A stretch of 64,000 nucleotides of DNA from Aquimarina brevivitae (GCF_004216895.1 NZ_SGXE01000001.1:1284208-1348207), one strand, 5' to 3'. Counted from the first letter of the stretch, positions 17,674-29,500 are shown. Notes: generated from the letters alone by a model not told the origin. Made by a program: numbers and translations.

Positions 17674-18162
17674 TTAGCTTTTATTGATTTGCTTGGCTCC
17701 TTCGATTACCTTTTGTTTAAGTCCTTCTTTGTAAACTAAAATTTTATCCAAAATACATTTGTCAGATGCACCTAAGATTTGAGCAGCCAAGATACCTGCA
17801 TTTTGTGCACCATCTAGCGCTACTGTAGCAACAGGAACTCCACCAGGCATTTGTAATATTGACAAAACCGAATCCCATCCGTCGATGGAGTTTCTTGATT
17901 TTACCGGTACGCCTATGACCGGAAGAGGAGATAAAGAGGCTACCATACCGGGTAAGTGCGCAGCTCCACCGGCACCTGCGATGATTACTTTTATACCTTT
18001 AGTGTGTGCGTTTTTGGCATAGTCGAATAATTTTTCGGGTGTGCGATGCGCTGATACGATATCAACGTCAACTTCGATATCAAAACCTTTAAGGATTTCG
18101 ATAGCTTTTTCCATAACGGGCATATCACTAGTACTGCCCATAATTACACCTACTTTACTCAT
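17674..18162 (-). CDS. purE: 5-(carboxyamino)imidazole ribonucleotide mutase
   Basis: PurE converts N5-CAIR to CAIR in purine synthesis. The 162-residue protein has the class I signatures GSTSDMPVME near the N-terminus, SAHRTP at about residue 39 with the catalytic histidine, and AGAGGAAHLPGM at about residue 62. It follows purK by four bases in the same direction, and the two enzymes act in sequence. Length is normal. It ends shortly before the terminator at 17622-17650. Confidence 0.97.
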   Translation of the reverse strand: MSKVGVIMGSTSDMPVMEKAIEILKGFDIEVDVDIVSAHRTPEKLFDYAKNAHTKGIKVIIAGAGGAAHLPGMVASLSPLPVIGVPVKSRNSIDGWDSVLSILQMPGGVPVATVALDGAQNAGILAAQILGASDKCILDKILVYKEGLKQKVIEGAKQINKS

Positions 18163-18166
18163 GCTA

Positions 18167-19342
18167 TTAAATTTTAATACGTTTTTTTTCGCTTACAACC
18201 GCTATGGTGTTTTTAACTTCTTCGGCTATTTTTCGTGCTTCAGCGATATCTTTATTTACGATGGTTACGTGCCCCATTTTTCTAAACGGTCGGGTTTGCT
18301 TTTTGCCATAAATATGGGGAGTAACCCCATCCATACTCATAATTTGAGCGATGTTTTGGTAAATGACATCGCCTTCATATCCTTCTGCTCCTACTAAATT
18401 GACCATAATACCAGCTACCTTACTTTCTGTAGCACCTAATGGAAGGTCAAGAACGGCTCTAATATGTTGTTCAAATTGATTGGTATAACTAGCTTCAATG
18501 CTGTAATGTCCACTATTATGAGGTCTAGGAGCCACTTCGTTAACCAAAATTTCGTCATCTTGGGTTTGAAACATCTCGACCGCCAATAACCCAACATGTT
18601 GATAAGCTTCTGAAACCTGCAAAGCCACGGCAATTGCTTTTTTAGCTACTTGATCATCAATCCTTGCCGGACAGATGACGTATTCAACCTGATTTGCTTC
18701 AGGATGAAATTCCATTTCTACTACCGGATAAGTTTTTACCTCTCCCTTTGGGCTACGAGCAACAATTACGGCCAATTCATTTTTAAAATCAATCATCTCC
18801 TCAGCGATACATTCCGTATCCGCAAGTTGAGCTACATCTTTACCTGATTTTATAACCGAGACTCCTTTACCATCGTATCCTCCTTCTGTACTTTTCCAAA
18901 CAAAAGGTAGTTTAACCCTATTATTGGTAATGCCTTCAGCTAGATGCGCTTTGTTAGCAAACTTTATAAATGGTGCCGTAGGGATCTTATTTTGTTGGTA
19001 AAATTCCTTTTGCTTTCCTTTGTTCCGAATTGTTTGTAGAGTACTTGCCGACGGGTATACAGTTATGCCCTCTTGTTCTAACTTATCAAGCGCATCCACA
19101 TTTACATTTTCTATTTCAATGGTAAGTACATCTACCTTTTTGCCAAAATGGTATACCGTATCAAAGTCCAGTAAATCTCCGGTTTCAAAATGGTTGCACG
19201 CTAGGCGACAAGGAGCATCAAAACTAGGGTCCAAGACATAGGTGGTAATATCGTATTTACGGGTTTCATAAAGCATCATTTTGCCTAATTGCCCTCCACC
19301 TAAGATTCCTAATTTAAAATTCGAAGAAAAATAATTTGTCAT
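18167..19342 (-). CDS. purK: 5-(carboxyamino)imidazole ribonucleotide synthase
   Basis: PurK, an ATP-grasp enzyme, makes N5-CAIR from AIR, ATP and bicarbonate, the step before PurE. The 391-residue protein opens with LGILGGGQLGKMM, has the ATP-grasp stretch PFVWKSTEGGYDGKGVSVI and the metal-binding VNEVAPRPHNSGHYSIEA. Length and gene order with purE are standard. A TATTTTTG element lies 29 bases upstream of the start. It is transcribed divergently from the hpt-adk fusion, which also belongs to purine metabolism. Confidence 0.97.
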   Translation of the reverse strand: MTNYFSSNFKLGILGGGQLGKMMLYETRKYDITTYVLDPSFDAPCRLACNHFETGDLLDFDTVYHFGKKVDVLTIEIENVNVDALDKLEQEGITVYPSASTLQTIRNKGKQKEFYQQNKIPTAPFIKFANKAHLAEGITNNRVKLPFVWKSTEGGYDGKGVSVIKSGKDVAQLADTECIAEEMIDFKNELAVIVARSPKGEVKTYPVVEMEFHPEANQVEYVICPARIDDQVAKKAIAVALQVSEAYQHVGLLAVEMFQTQDDEILVNEVAPRPHNSGHYSIEASYTNQFEQHIRAVLDLPLGATESKVAGIMVNLVGAEGYEGDVIYQNIAQIMSMDGVTPHIYGKKQTRPFRKMGHVTIVNKDIAEARKIAEEVKNTIAVVSEKKRIKI

Positions 19343-19370
19343 TTTTTAGAATTAGATTGTCTTTGGGCAA

Positions 19371-19378
19371 CAAAAATA
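19371..19378 (-). promoter_or_regulatory. Candidate -7 element for purK-purE
   Basis: On the minus strand TATTTTTG matches TAnnTTTG, 28 bases before the purK start. No -33 TTG was seen at the usual distance. Confidence 0.4.
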
Positions 19379-19456
19379 GTCGTTTTCGATAGGAAATACC
19401 ATTTAATTCTTAGGGAATTGCATTGGATAAACTTTTAATACCTAGTTTGGAATGAT

Positions 19457-19464
19457 TATCTTTG
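19457..19464 (+). promoter_or_regulatory. Candidate -7 element for hpt-adk
   Basis: TATCTTTG matches TAnnTTTG and would start a transcript near 19469, giving a 40-base leader. No well-placed TTG was seen. Confidence 0.45.
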
Positions 19465-19508
19465 CACTTTTAATTTTTGAAACAAGTTAAAAGCTTAGTT
19501 CACTGACG

Positions 19509-20615
19509 ATGATAAAATTGCAGGATTTAGCATTTGAACCCTTTATTGACCAGCAACAAATTGAGCAATCGATAACTAAGCTGTCAGCTGATCTATCTAT
19601 TCACTTTGCGGATAAGACACCTTTATTTTTAGCGGTATTAAATGGAGCTTTTATGTTTGCTTCAGAAGTAGCAAAGCGATTTGAAGGTGCGGCAGAGTTC
19701 AGTTTCATTAAAGTAGCCTCCTACTCAGGTACGGAATCGACAGAAGAGGTCAAAGAACTCATAGGATTACAGACAAAGGTTACCGATAGGAGTGTCGTAA
19801 TACTAGAGGATATCGTAGACACCGGAAATACGGTTGAGTTTGTAAACCGTTACTTACGTCAGCTAGGATGCAAGAATATTAAGATTGCTACCTTATTTTT
19901 TAAACCTGAAGCTTACAAAAAAGAAATAACAATTGATTATATAGGAATAACTATTCCTAACAGATTTATAGTTGGGTATGGCCTTGATTATAACGGTCTC
20001 GGAAGAAACCTAACAGACGTTTATCAACTAAAAACAAACAACATGACAAATTTGGTGTTATTTGGACCTCCAGGTGCAGGTAAAGGAACACAGGCAGAAG
20101 TTTTAAAAGAAACCTATGATTTAGTACATATTTCGACCGGAGATGTATTTCGATTTAATATTAAAAACGAAACAGCATTAGGAATGCTGGCTAAGTCTTA
20201 TATAGATAAAGGACAGCTAGTGCCAGATGAGGTAACGATCAAAATGTTGAATGCTGAGGTAGATAAAAATCCTGAAGCTAAAGGTTTTATATTTGATGGT
20301 TTTCCTAGAACAGAGGCTCAAGCAGATGCGTTAGCTGAACTATTGGCATCCAAAGGAACTGAAGTAAGTGCCATGGTTGCTTTAGAGGTAGATGATGAAA
20401 TTTTGGTACAGCGACTTTTAGAAAGAGGAAAAACGTCAGGCAGGGCAGATGATGCAGATGAAAAAGTGATCAGAAACCGAATAAAGGTGTATTATGATGA
20501 GACTGCTATCTTAAAAGAGTATTATCAAAAGCAAGATAAGTATCATGGGGTTGACGGTGTGGGTAGTATTGAGGAGATAACTGCTCGATTAAGTGCTGTG
20601 ATCAATAGGTTATAA
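19509..20615 (+). CDS. Fused hypoxanthine phosphoribosyltransferase and adenylate kinase
   Basis: A single 368-residue frame with two enzymes. Residues 1-175 are a type I phosphoribosyltransferase with the PRPP motif EDIVDTGNT (100-108), matching hypoxanthine phosphoribosyltransferase, which salvages hypoxanthine or guanine to IMP or GMP. Residues 179-368 are adenylate kinase with Walker A GPPGAGKGT (186-194), DGFPR (263-267) and a short LID, LLERGKTSGRADD. It makes ADP from ATP and AMP. The linker is only about four residues. An internal ATG at 20043 could yield free adenylate kinase. obg follows 56 bases later. adk is not at its usual place beside secY in this genome. Confidence 0.95.
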   Translation: MIKLQDLAFEPFIDQQQIEQSITKLSADLSIHFADKTPLFLAVLNGAFMFASEVAKRFEGAAEFSFIKVASYSGTESTEEVKELIGLQTKVTDRSVVILEDIVDTGNTVEFVNRYLRQLGCKNIKIATLFFKPEAYKKEITIDYIGITIPNRFIVGYGLDYNGLGRNLTDVYQLKTNNMTNLVLFGPPGAGKGTQAEVLKETYDLVHISTGDVFRFNIKNETALGMLAKSYIDKGQLVPDEVTIKMLNAEVDKNPEAKGFIFDGFPRTEAQADALAELLASKGTEVSAMVALEVDDEILVQRLLERGKTSGRADDADEKVIRNRIKVYYDETAILKEYYQKQDKYHGVDGVGSIEEITARLSAVINRL

Positions 20616-20671
20616 GCGTATATATTGTAAATAAATAACGTTTGGAGTATTCTCCAAATAATTAGTAGAGT

Positions 20672-21670
20672 ATGACAGAGGGAAATTTTGTGGATTACGT
20701 AAAATTGCACATTGCTTCTGGTAAGGGGGGTAGAGGTTCTGCTCACCTGCACAGAGAAAAGTATATTGCAAAAGGAGGACCAGATGGAGGAGATGGCGGA
20801 CGTGGAGGACACGTAATTATCAAAGCTAACCCTAATATGTGGACTCTTTATCATTTAAAGTTTAAAAGACATTTTAGAGCGGGTCATGGAGAAAATGGAG
20901 GATCTAGCCGAAGTACCGGTGCCGATGGAGAGGATGTTTATATTCAAGTACCTCTTGGTACTGTGATTCGTGAAACCGAAACACAAAAAATAATCAAAGA
21001 GATTACCGAGCCTGGACAAGAATATGTTGTGGCAGAAGGAGGAATGGGCGGTAGAGGTAACTGGCATTTTAAAAGTTCCACTAATCAAACACCACGATAT
21101 GCACAACCTGGTATTGAAGGGGAAGAGGCGGATATCACCTTGGAGCTTAAAATATTGGCTGATGTCGGACTCGTTGGTTTTCCTAATGCGGGAAAATCCA
21201 CCTTATTGTCGGTGGTAACTGCTGCAAAACCCAAAATTGCAGACTACGAGTTTACTACTTTAAAACCAAATCTCGGTATTGTAGAATACAGAGATTTTCA
21301 AACCTTTGTAATGGCAGACATTCCAGGAATTATTGAGGGTGCTGCCGAAGGTAAGGGGATAGGTCACCGTTTTCTTAGACACATAGAACGCAACTCTACC
21401 TTGTTGTTCTTAATCCCAGCGGATGCCCCAGATATTACAAAACAATACGAAATTTTGTTAGATGAATTGAGGAGGTATAATCCAGAGCTATTGGATAAAG
21501 AGCGTATAATCGCTATTTCCAAGAGTGATATGCTGGATGACGAGCTGCGATCCGAAATGAAAAAAGAGTTGGATGCAAAACTACCGATACCATATCTCTT
21601 TATATCTTCGGTCGCTCAACAAGGATTACAAGAGCTAAAGGATAAATTGTGGCAGATGCTAACGGATTAA
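20672..21670 (+). CDS. obg: GTPase ObgE/CgtA
   Basis: An essential GTPase acting in large ribosomal subunit assembly and stress control. Residues 1-158 are the glycine-rich Obg fold ([27 protein letters not shown]), followed by the G domain with G1 GFPNAGKS (169-176), the G3 motif DIPGIIEGA and the SKSDML-type G4. The C-terminal extension seen in some bacteria is absent, and 332 residues is the usual length in this phylum. It follows hpt-adk and probably shares its transcript. Its end overlaps the convergent GNAT gene by four bases. Confidence 0.96.
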   Translation: MTEGNFVDYVKLHIASGKGGRGSAHLHREKYIAKGGPDGGDGGRGGHVIIKANPNMWTLYHLKFKRHFRAGHGENGGSSRSTGADGEDVYIQVPLGTVIRETETQKIIKEITEPGQEYVVAEGGMGGRGNWHFKSSTNQTPRYAQPGIEGEEADITLELKILADVGLVGFPNAGKSTLLSVVTAAKPKIADYEFTTLKPNLGIVEYRDFQTFVMADIPGIIEGAAEGKGIGHRFLRHIERNSTLLFLIPADAPDITKQYEILLDELRRYNPELLDKERIIAISKSDMLDDELRSEMKKELDAKLPIPYLFISSVAQQGLQELKDKLWQMLTD

Positions 21671-21987
21671 ATGTTATAACCTTCTTTAAGAATATCTTTT
21701 CCCAACTCTGGATGTTTCTTTATGTATGCAGCTACAAAAGGGCATAGGGGCACCAGGCGGTAACCTTGTTCTTTTATGTAGGCTAAGCTTTTTTTGACCA
21801 ATGCGCTGCCAACTCCATTTCCTTCTAAAGCATCGGGGACTTCAGTATGTGTTAAGTAAATTACATTGTCCTTAGTTAAGATATATTCAATGAATGCGGT
21901 TTGCTCTTCTATTTTTAATTCAAATCTCTTTTTTGGACGATCAACGTTATTTTCAAACGTTGCATTCGATAGATTAAGTTTTGCCAT
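21667..21987 (-). CDS. GNAT-like N-acetyltransferase domain protein
   Basis: A 106-residue protein of the small YjdJ/COG2388-type GNAT group. The acetyl-CoA binding loop reads [20 protein letters not shown], followed by [17 protein letters not shown], which is the typical ending of this group. The acceptor is unknown. It stands alone on the minus strand, tail-to-tail with obg. Confidence 0.88.
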   Translation of the reverse strand: MAKLNLSNATFENNVDRPKKRFELKIEEQTAFIEYILTKDNVIYLTHTEVPDALEGNGVGSALVKKSLAYIKEQGYRLVPLCPFVAAYIKKHPELGKDILKEGYNI

Positions 21988-22230
21988 TTCTAGTTTTTTC
22001 TAAAAATAAAGGTTGTGAGCTTTATTAACTTTTAAAATTGGGTTAAACTTTTGGTTTCAATTCCAATATTTTGAAAACCATAAGCACTAAAAGACGAATA
22101 GTAGAAAATTTGCAACGAATACTCATTTACTAATTGCTGTGTACAACATTTAAAATATTTTTAACTAGATGTATATACGATTTGACCAATTGTAAAGTTC
22201 ATCATATTAAACACACAAATCACACAATCT

Positions 22231-22821
22231 ATGTCTATTAAAAAACCTTTTTTGGGGTTATTGTTCAGTATCCCATTACTCTTAATTTCCTGCAATTCTG
22301 AAAAAAAGCCTAAAGATGCTAAAGTACAAGATAATCGAATAGCACAACATTCAGAACCTACTAACACAAATCATAGTGTTGCAAAAGTGATTGCTGTTGA
22401 TAAAGGTTTTAGTACCTTTTCTAAATGGTTAAGTGCTTCTGGCTATGATAAGAAACTGGCAGCAAAGGGTCCTTATACTGTTTTTGCACCTACCAATTAT
22501 GCTTTTGAAAACTTGTATCCTGGTACTACTGAAAAATTGATGCTTCCGGAACATAGAGAGAAATTGACAGCAATTTTGGAGTATCATATTATACCCGGTT
22601 TAATTAATGAAAATGATATTTTTAAAGCTATTGATGATTATGGAGGTAGTGTAAAGCTAAAAACCTTAGGGGGTAAAAAATTAATAGCCTCACGTAAACA
22701 TGGTAATGTATATTTAATCGATGAAAAAGGAAATGGAGGCAAGCTCATTACTACTAATATAGAAGCGGATAACGGTATTATGCATACGATAGATGACATT
22801 ATGCAGCCTAAACAAAAATAA
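22231..22821 (+). CDS. Fasciclin (FAS1) domain lipoprotein
   Basis: A 196-residue secreted protein. The signal peptide ends in a lipobox LLISC with Cys21, so it is likely lipid-anchored. After a charged linker, residues 51-194 form a FAS1 domain: VAKVIAVDKGFSTFSKWL, KGPYTVFAPTNYAFENL, ILEYHIIPGL and GIMHTIDDIM are its conserved elements. FAS1 proteins take part in adhesion and carbohydrate or matrix binding; the partner is unknown. A strong terminator follows. Confidence 0.92.
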   Translation: MSIKKPFLGLLFSIPLLLISCNSEKKPKDAKVQDNRIAQHSEPTNTNHSVAKVIAVDKGFSTFSKWLSASGYDKKLAAKGPYTVFAPTNYAFENLYPGTTEKLMLPEHREKLTAILEYHIIPGLINENDIFKAIDDYGGSVKLKTLGGKKLIASRKHGNVYLIDEKGNGGKLITTNIEADNGIMHTIDDIMQPKQK

Positions 22822-22852
22822 AGAGAATACTAGTAACCACCGTTAAATCATC

Positions 22853-22887
22853 AACCGGAAATCCATATGTCGATTTTCGGTTTTTTT
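22853..22887 (+). terminator. Intrinsic terminator after the FAS1 gene
   Basis: AACCGGAAATC (22853-22863) pairs with GATTTTCGGTT (22872-22882) with one G-T pair, followed by T7. It overlaps the last two bases of the convergent TIGR02117 gene. Confidence 0.85.
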
Positions 22888-23530
22888 ATTGGTGTAAATA
22901 CAATAACCCAAAATCGAAAGGTGTCCATAAAGAGGCCTTAATTTCACTTTCTTTAAAGCCGCGATTAACCCAAGAATTACAGGTGTTAAAACAGGTATAG
23001 CTGCCCTTGGCAGTATAAAAGTTATCTTGTTTCCAATAACCGGGTTGTGGTTTTAGCATAAGGCTGCTGGTGCTGTCTATGACAAAACTGTCTTGGATAA
23101 ATTGATTTAATGATTGAAGTTGATCTTTCGATACCTTAATAGAAACCCAATGGGCTTTAAACTTTTGATACCTGCTAACGTGAATCAGGGTAGGTGTGTT
23201 TAAAAACAAGGCTTTTAACCCCACTGCTGGTGTAATATCTTTCCACGTAGGCGTGTTAGCATAAAAGTTTTTGTCGCCCCAGCCAAAAGATATATACCTT
23301 TCTTTTTCGCGGTGTTTTAAATTGTTTAGTAAAAAGGGGGATAAGTTTTTTTTAGGCATAACAATTTCTAAATGAATCCCATTTGTGCTTAAATAGATAT
23401 CATAGTTGGCATTAGTTGCTGTCTCGGTATTTACAGGAATATAACTACAGATAATAGCTATGATCAAGTATAATAAAGGAAAGCAAAGGCAGTACGCAAT
23501 AATTCTTAGAATTTTTCTAATCATTTTCAT
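22886..23530 (-). CDS. TIGR02117 / DUF2459 family protein
   Basis: A 214-residue protein with one N-terminal membrane segment (about residues 8-30) and the family stretch FGWGDKNFYANTPTW at about residue 80. A FNTCNSWVN motif near residue 190 looks like a conserved cysteine/asparagine site. The family's function is not known; its name refers to a frequent urease-region context, and no urease genes are near here. The ATG at 23530 begins directly after the T tract of the upstream gene's terminator; a second ATG is two codons downstream. Confidence 0.85.
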   Translation of the reverse strand: MKMIRKILRIIAYCLCFPLLYLIIAIICSYIPVNTETATNANYDIYLSTNGIHLEIVMPKKNLSPFLLNNLKHREKERYISFGWGDKNFYANTPTWKDITPAVGLKALFLNTPTLIHVSRYQKFKAHWVSIKVSKDQLQSLNQFIQDSFVIDSTSSLMLKPQPGYWKQDNFYTAKGSYTCFNTCNSWVNRGFKESEIKASLWTPFDFGLLYLHQ

Positions 23531-23569
23531 AAAAAAAACCTGTAATCCATAAAAGAGATCACAGGTTTT
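23531..23569 (-). terminator. Intrinsic terminator of the alpha-2-macroglobulin gene
   Basis: AAAACCTGT (23535-23543) pairs with ACAGGTTTT (23561-23569); the minus strand then has eight T that end at the start codon of the next gene. The stem is extended inward by a few pairs after one mismatch. Confidence 0.85.
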
Positions 23570-23586
23570 AAAAATATAAAAAATGT

Positions 23587-26500
23587 TTATTCTACAGAAA
23601 TTCTTACCCCTTCAGAATGGCTACTAAATTCTGGAGCATACATGCTTTGTATGGTTGAGATTCCGTTAGAAAATTGTCCCTTGTTGTTAACTCTAAGGTC
23701 ATATTCAAATACGAAGACTCCTTTAGGTAAATAGTCAAAAAAGAAATTGGTAGCCGCATCTCTGGTGCTTTCATAGTATCCCAGTCCATCTTGCCATTTG
23801 TATTGAGATATAACATTTATAGGTTCTAATCCAGATGATCTCATATCTTTCATATGTACAAATTCCATTGCTCTGTCTGTTCGTAGTTCAATACGGACAG
23901 TGATTAGATCGCCAACATTAAGAGTACTATTAGTTGTAATCTCAGTTAGTTGCTTACCAGTGGAAGAATTTTCTTTAAGAAAAAGTTTCTTTTTAAGTTG
24001 AAGCGGAGTTTTAGCTCCAGTAATTTTATCTAGATCTTCAAAATATTGCCAATACAACGCACCCCAGGCTATTCCTTTACCTTTTTTAGTCATAGTAACA
24101 GTAGCCATCTCTTGATTAATTTCTTTGCCACTCCAAGAAGTTTTAAAGTAGCCCGTGCCTGCCTCCACTTTTACATCTTCAAGCGTTGCTGGATTTATAG
24201 TTTGATTGCCAACGGTCACCTCTAACATATCCGTTACTGCCAACCAGTCACTACTCTGCAATAACAAAGCATAAACCGCCTTTGCTGTGGCTTTAGTGGT
24301 TTTCCAGCTATTGGTTTGCTTGTTTTTGAGCAACCAGACTTTTAGGTTGTCTATATTTTTTGTTCTTTGAGGTTCTGGTTGAATTTCAGAGAAGGCTTCG
24401 ATCATTAACGCTTGGGTTTCTATCGGAGCTTGGTACCAATACCAACTTGCGGTATTGGATTTCCAATACATACCTAATTCTTCGTTAGTGATACTTCGTT
24501 CTTCTAAGGAGTTCATGATTTGCATGGCTACACCGGCTTTTTGGTTACGATGTAATAGGATTGCTAGCATTCCTTCAGCGTATAATCCCTTACCTAACCA
24601 ATATTTTTTAGCTTGATTCATATAGTAAGTATATGCCTCTTCAGTGTTTTTAGGTCTTTGTATTTCCTCAAAAAAACTACGCATATAGAGATAATGAATC
24701 TGGGTATAGCTGAGATGATCTTTGGTGAGATCCAATTTATTGCGTTCAGCATTTCGTTTTAAGTCTTCATATTCTATGACAAACTCTTTATCCAAATAGC
24801 TAATAGCCCTTTTTAGCATTTGCTTAGTATCGCTATCCAAATCAGTAACCCCAAGTCTTTGTAAATGACCGAATCCGGTAACAATATACTGTGTGATATA
24901 TCGATTTTCGTATCCTCCTTTAAACCAAGGAAATCCCCCGGATCCGTATTGTAACTGTTTTAATTTCTGTATTGCAGCCTCCAATTCATTATTCATTTTG
25001 TTAAGATCGAAAAGCAAAGCAATTCTTTTCTTTTGCTCGGTTTCACTCTGCGCATCTCTTAACCACGGAGTTTCTTGAATGATCAAGGATTTTAATTCTT
25101 CATTTTTTTCTAGATTACTTACTAATGCATCTGTGTTCTTCCATTGGTTAAACACCTGTTCAATTCTTGGGTTAGTATTTGCTATATGACTTGCCAAACT
25201 GTTGGCGTAATATCTTGAAAAGGTTTGCTCAGCACACTCGTATGGATATTCCATAAGATAGGGTAATGCCTGGACCGCGTACCAAGCTGGATTGGAGGTG
25301 ACTTCCAGGCTAAGTTGGTGATGCTTTAGGGTTTTAGATTTGTTAGTCTTTAGTTTACCTAACGTAAATGCTTTGGTCTGCGCAGAACTCACCCACATTG
25401 GTAAGGTTTCGGTAACTAGCATTCTATTGGTTAAAACCGGCAATACATTTTGCTCTCCGTCGCTGTAGTTTTCAGCCCTGGCAATAACGGTATATTGAAC
25501 GGCAGAAATATTATCTGGAATAATCAGCTGCCAGGTAGCATCGGTATTACCATTTGGTTCAATAGTAAATGATTGTTTTGCGGCAGTGTTACCAAGTTTA
25601 GTATCAATCCTTGTATTGTTTAATGGATTTATGAGCTGTAATTCAACCGTTCCTGATAATTTTTTATTTGCAAGACTTGCAATTTTAGTACTCAAAGCTA
25701 TGGTGTCTCCCTGTCGTAAAAAACGTGGTGGGTTAGGCAGTACCATTAGCTCCTTTTGGGTTACAGTTTCTAAAGTGGTCGTTGCAGCATTTAATGTTTT
25801 GGTGTGCGCAAGTAGCTGTAATTTCCATTTAGTCAATGCCTCGGGGGTAGTAAATGAAAAGTTGATATTACCCTGGTTATCTGTGGTAAGCTTCGGTAAA
25901 AAGAAGGCAGTTTCTTGGAGGTTAGTTCGTACTTGTACTTGCTCCGCTTTTTTGGTTTCCTTAGAAGGAGTTTTAGCGGGTACGCTATCATTAGGAGTAT
26001 TAGTGTCGACGCTGTCATTTTCAGCAGCTTGAGCAGCGGCTATTTTGCTTTCATAAGCAACATCAGTTCGTCGTTCTGCACTTTCACGTTCTGCTTTAGC
26101 CATTTCCATACGTCTTGCTTCCTCAGGAGGTGCACTCATCATGGCTACCCCACTGGCTTTTGCTCTTAATCGTCTATAGGTATTGCCAAATTCTAATCCA
26201 AACAAGTTGAGTTCATCATAACCCTGATAGGGGTATCCGTATTGATAATTGGGTTGATTATAGGCTCTTAGCTTATTATTTTCGAAACTATACGTAGCAC
26301 TGCGTCTACCACTAACATAATAAATTGGTTTATAGATGGGGTTAAAGCGCCAGTTGTGTTCTTTAAACTGATCTAAAGACATATCATACATACTAGCCAG
26401 TAATTCTGCAGCTACTTGTTCTCCTTTGGGGCCTTTGATGGTAAAACTCCAGGTTTCTTCGCCTCCAGGTTTTAATTTGTCTCTAAAGGTGTTAGTTTCG

Positions 26501-29500
26501 ATATTTAACTCAGTACTGTCATATGGTACCGAAATAAGTAATGAACTGCTATTATGACTATTATAAATGACATAACTATAGGTGATTGCAAATCCGCCAA
26601 TATCTTCTTTAGTTACGGGTATTTTAATTTCTTTGCATTCGTTGGAAAGGTTAATGATTTTGGTGTCTATTAACTGATGATTTTTTTCGATATCCAAGGT
26701 TACAGTCATATTTTTCGCGGCTGTACCTAGCGTCAATATTACTTCATCACCAGTAGCATAAGTAGTTTTATCGGTATAAATCTCAAATAATTGATTGTCG
26801 CTGATTTGATTATCTCTGGAATTATATATTTCGAAATATTGGGCAGTTTTCACGTTTTGTCCAAACTTGTCTTGGGTTGTAAATTCAACAATATATTTAC
26901 CCAATTCCCACTTTTTAATGGAAGCAAATTCCACCTCTTTAATTGCGGTTGGAGCATCAGATTCACCGTGTGTATTTATTTCGGTATTAAGTACACTTTT
27001 ACCTTTGTCCCAGCTGCGATAATCATCTTCATTACCATATGCATCGTGCGGAAAGAGTTCCTTAAATTTTTCTTTGGGTATTTGTTGGTAGAAAGGTGCT
27101 TTCCAGGGTCTGCTTCTCAAAGGTTCAGAAGGCGCTTTTAATTTTGAAATCTTAATAGTTCCAGTTACTTCAACAGCTTCCCCGTTGAGGTTCGTTGTGT
27201 TGATAATTAGTTTGTTGTCTTTTTTGCTTTTATCGATCTTACCATTGATTTCAATAGTAGCGGTTATGGTATGATAACCTACATTTACTATAGTGGTAGC
27301 TGTTCTTGTTTCACCATTTATGTCGGTTATATCTGCAGTTATGTTATACCTAAAGATCGGTTGGTTATCTTTGGCTACAGAATTATCAGGTATTGCTTTA
27401 AAGTTAATATTAAACGCTCCTTGATCATCTGTAGTGGTTTCTCCATGAACTATCTCTTGTGGTGAATCTCCATAGCTAGGAAACCACCAACACCAAATAG
27501 GGTATTGAACTTCTCTATATACTCTATAAACTACTTTGGCATTCGTGATATTGGTACCGGCATATGCTTTGGCAATTCCTTTTACAGTTACGGAATCATT
27601 TACCCTAAATGTCTCTTTGATGGGTTTAAAGCTAGCTTCAAACTTAGGTCGTTTGTATTCTTCGACAGCTATTGAGGTGTTATAATAAAAGTTCGTCTGT
27701 ATGGTATAGTTTCCTGTTAGGCCAGTTGAGGGTACTATAAATTCACCACTGAAGGAACCATACTCATTTGTAGTAAAATCCAGTTGTTTTATTTCCTGCC
27801 CGTTTACATCAATAAGTTTGGCAAATGCTTTTTCGTTTGCCAATACTTTGTGGTCTTCATTGTTCGTTGAAGTCATCAAAATACCTTTAAAATAAATCGT
27901 TTGACCAGGTCTATAAATACTTCTATCTGTAAAAAGAAATGCCTTTTGCTTGGTATTGCCTTCCGGATTCGTATAATTTCTACTTTTATTTAGGTAAAGA
28001 TTATCAAATGTGGCTACATCATTTTGATAAGAAACCGTAGCGGTAACACTATAATAGTAAGAATTTAACTTTAGAGACGCCTGTCCTTTATTATCTGTTG
28101 TTAGGACTTCATTAAATTGGTTGCGATAGCCTCTTCCTGCATTAGTTTTTAGCTGAATTTTAGCATTTGGTATAGGAGTTCCATCTTTTCTATTTAAAAC
28201 CTGAAAAGTAAGCTCACCATTATTTTTATTTTCGACTAGGGCAAGGTTAGTGGATTGCAAATATCCATAGGAGAAAAAAGAGTTTATAGTTAATTCTTTT
28301 TCCTTCGATGCCAAAATCAGATAAGAGCCCTGTGGTAAAGCAGGTATTAGTACTTCTGTGTCGTGTTGTTGATAATCCTTTTCATCAGGAAGACTAGCTT
28401 TCCAGGAAGTAATTTCTTTGAGTTGTTTGAAAAAAGTAACTTTTTCCTCGGATTTGTACATTCCTTTTAATTTGTCTTGTTGAGCAGCATTTATTGACAA
28501 AACTTTAAAATGAAGCTGGGCGATATTTTTATACTCAATTAACATTCTACTTGCTTGTTCAACCGGGATGTAATTCTCTGTGATTATAGAAACTCTAGGA
28601 AAGAGTATTTGTTCTTTTAAAACCTTACATTTTTTTGCTCCAATTGAGTTTGGAAACGATTCAATAGTCTGATTACATAATGCTAAGGATTCTTGAATTT
28701 TCCAACGGACATCTTCCTTGATTTTAGGAGTGTATCTGCCACCTATTTGGTTATAGAGATTCGCAATTTCATAATTATATAGGGCAACTTCTTCTTGATC
28801 CCTAATAAGTTCTTTCTCATTGAGAAGTGTTGTTAAATATTGATCTTCTACAGCTGTAAAAACTGCCTCTTCTTTTACAAACTGCAATCGCTTAATATTG
28901 ACATCTGTTAGCGCTTGGATGTTATTTTTAGTTGTATGAAATTGAATGAGGTCTTGATAAATTTTTAATGCTTGAAACTGCAAGGATAAAGTGTCTTTTG
29001 TTTCAATTGGTAGTGAGATAAAGGATCGATGATCTGTTAATAATTTTGGATCATCAATCTCGAAGGCATAAGCGGGTTTGTTAATGTTGGTTTCTGATGA
29101 CCGATAAAACTTCAAGGCATTATGAGCTAAAAAATCAAATAGCGTTGGTCTATAGTTTTCGGAACCCTCTTCTTTAATCAGTAGAGGGCTAATGGTAGAA
29201 ATTGTCGTTTGCTTTGCCTGTTTTTCGTTTTCTAAACTTTTTTGATAATAAAAATGAACTTCTTTAAAAAGCGTTTCTAAATCCCAGGTTCTAAAATCTT
29301 CGGTATCTACTTTACTTACAGTGGCGGTTCTATCATAGAATTTCCACCGATTTTGTTGAAAATATTCCCAATATAAATTCGCCACCACATTTTGAAGTAT
29401 ATTCTTTTTAGGAAATTTACTTTTTTTAATTTCGGATTTAAAATCGTTGATAATCGTTAATTGGGCGTCTTCTTCGAGGGTTAAAAGGTATTTGGACTTA

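Noticed and set aside
18041-18397. A 118-codon frame antisense to purE and purK
   Set aside because: The overlapping purE and purK genes are certain; the frame shows no domain.
20543-20854. A 103-codon frame antisense to the hpt-adk/obg junction
   Set aside because: It overlaps two well-supported genes and has no recognised protein pattern.
25586-26032. A 148-codon open frame on the plus strand
   Set aside because: It is antisense to the A2M gene, has no start context and no recognised domain; codon use follows the opposite frame.
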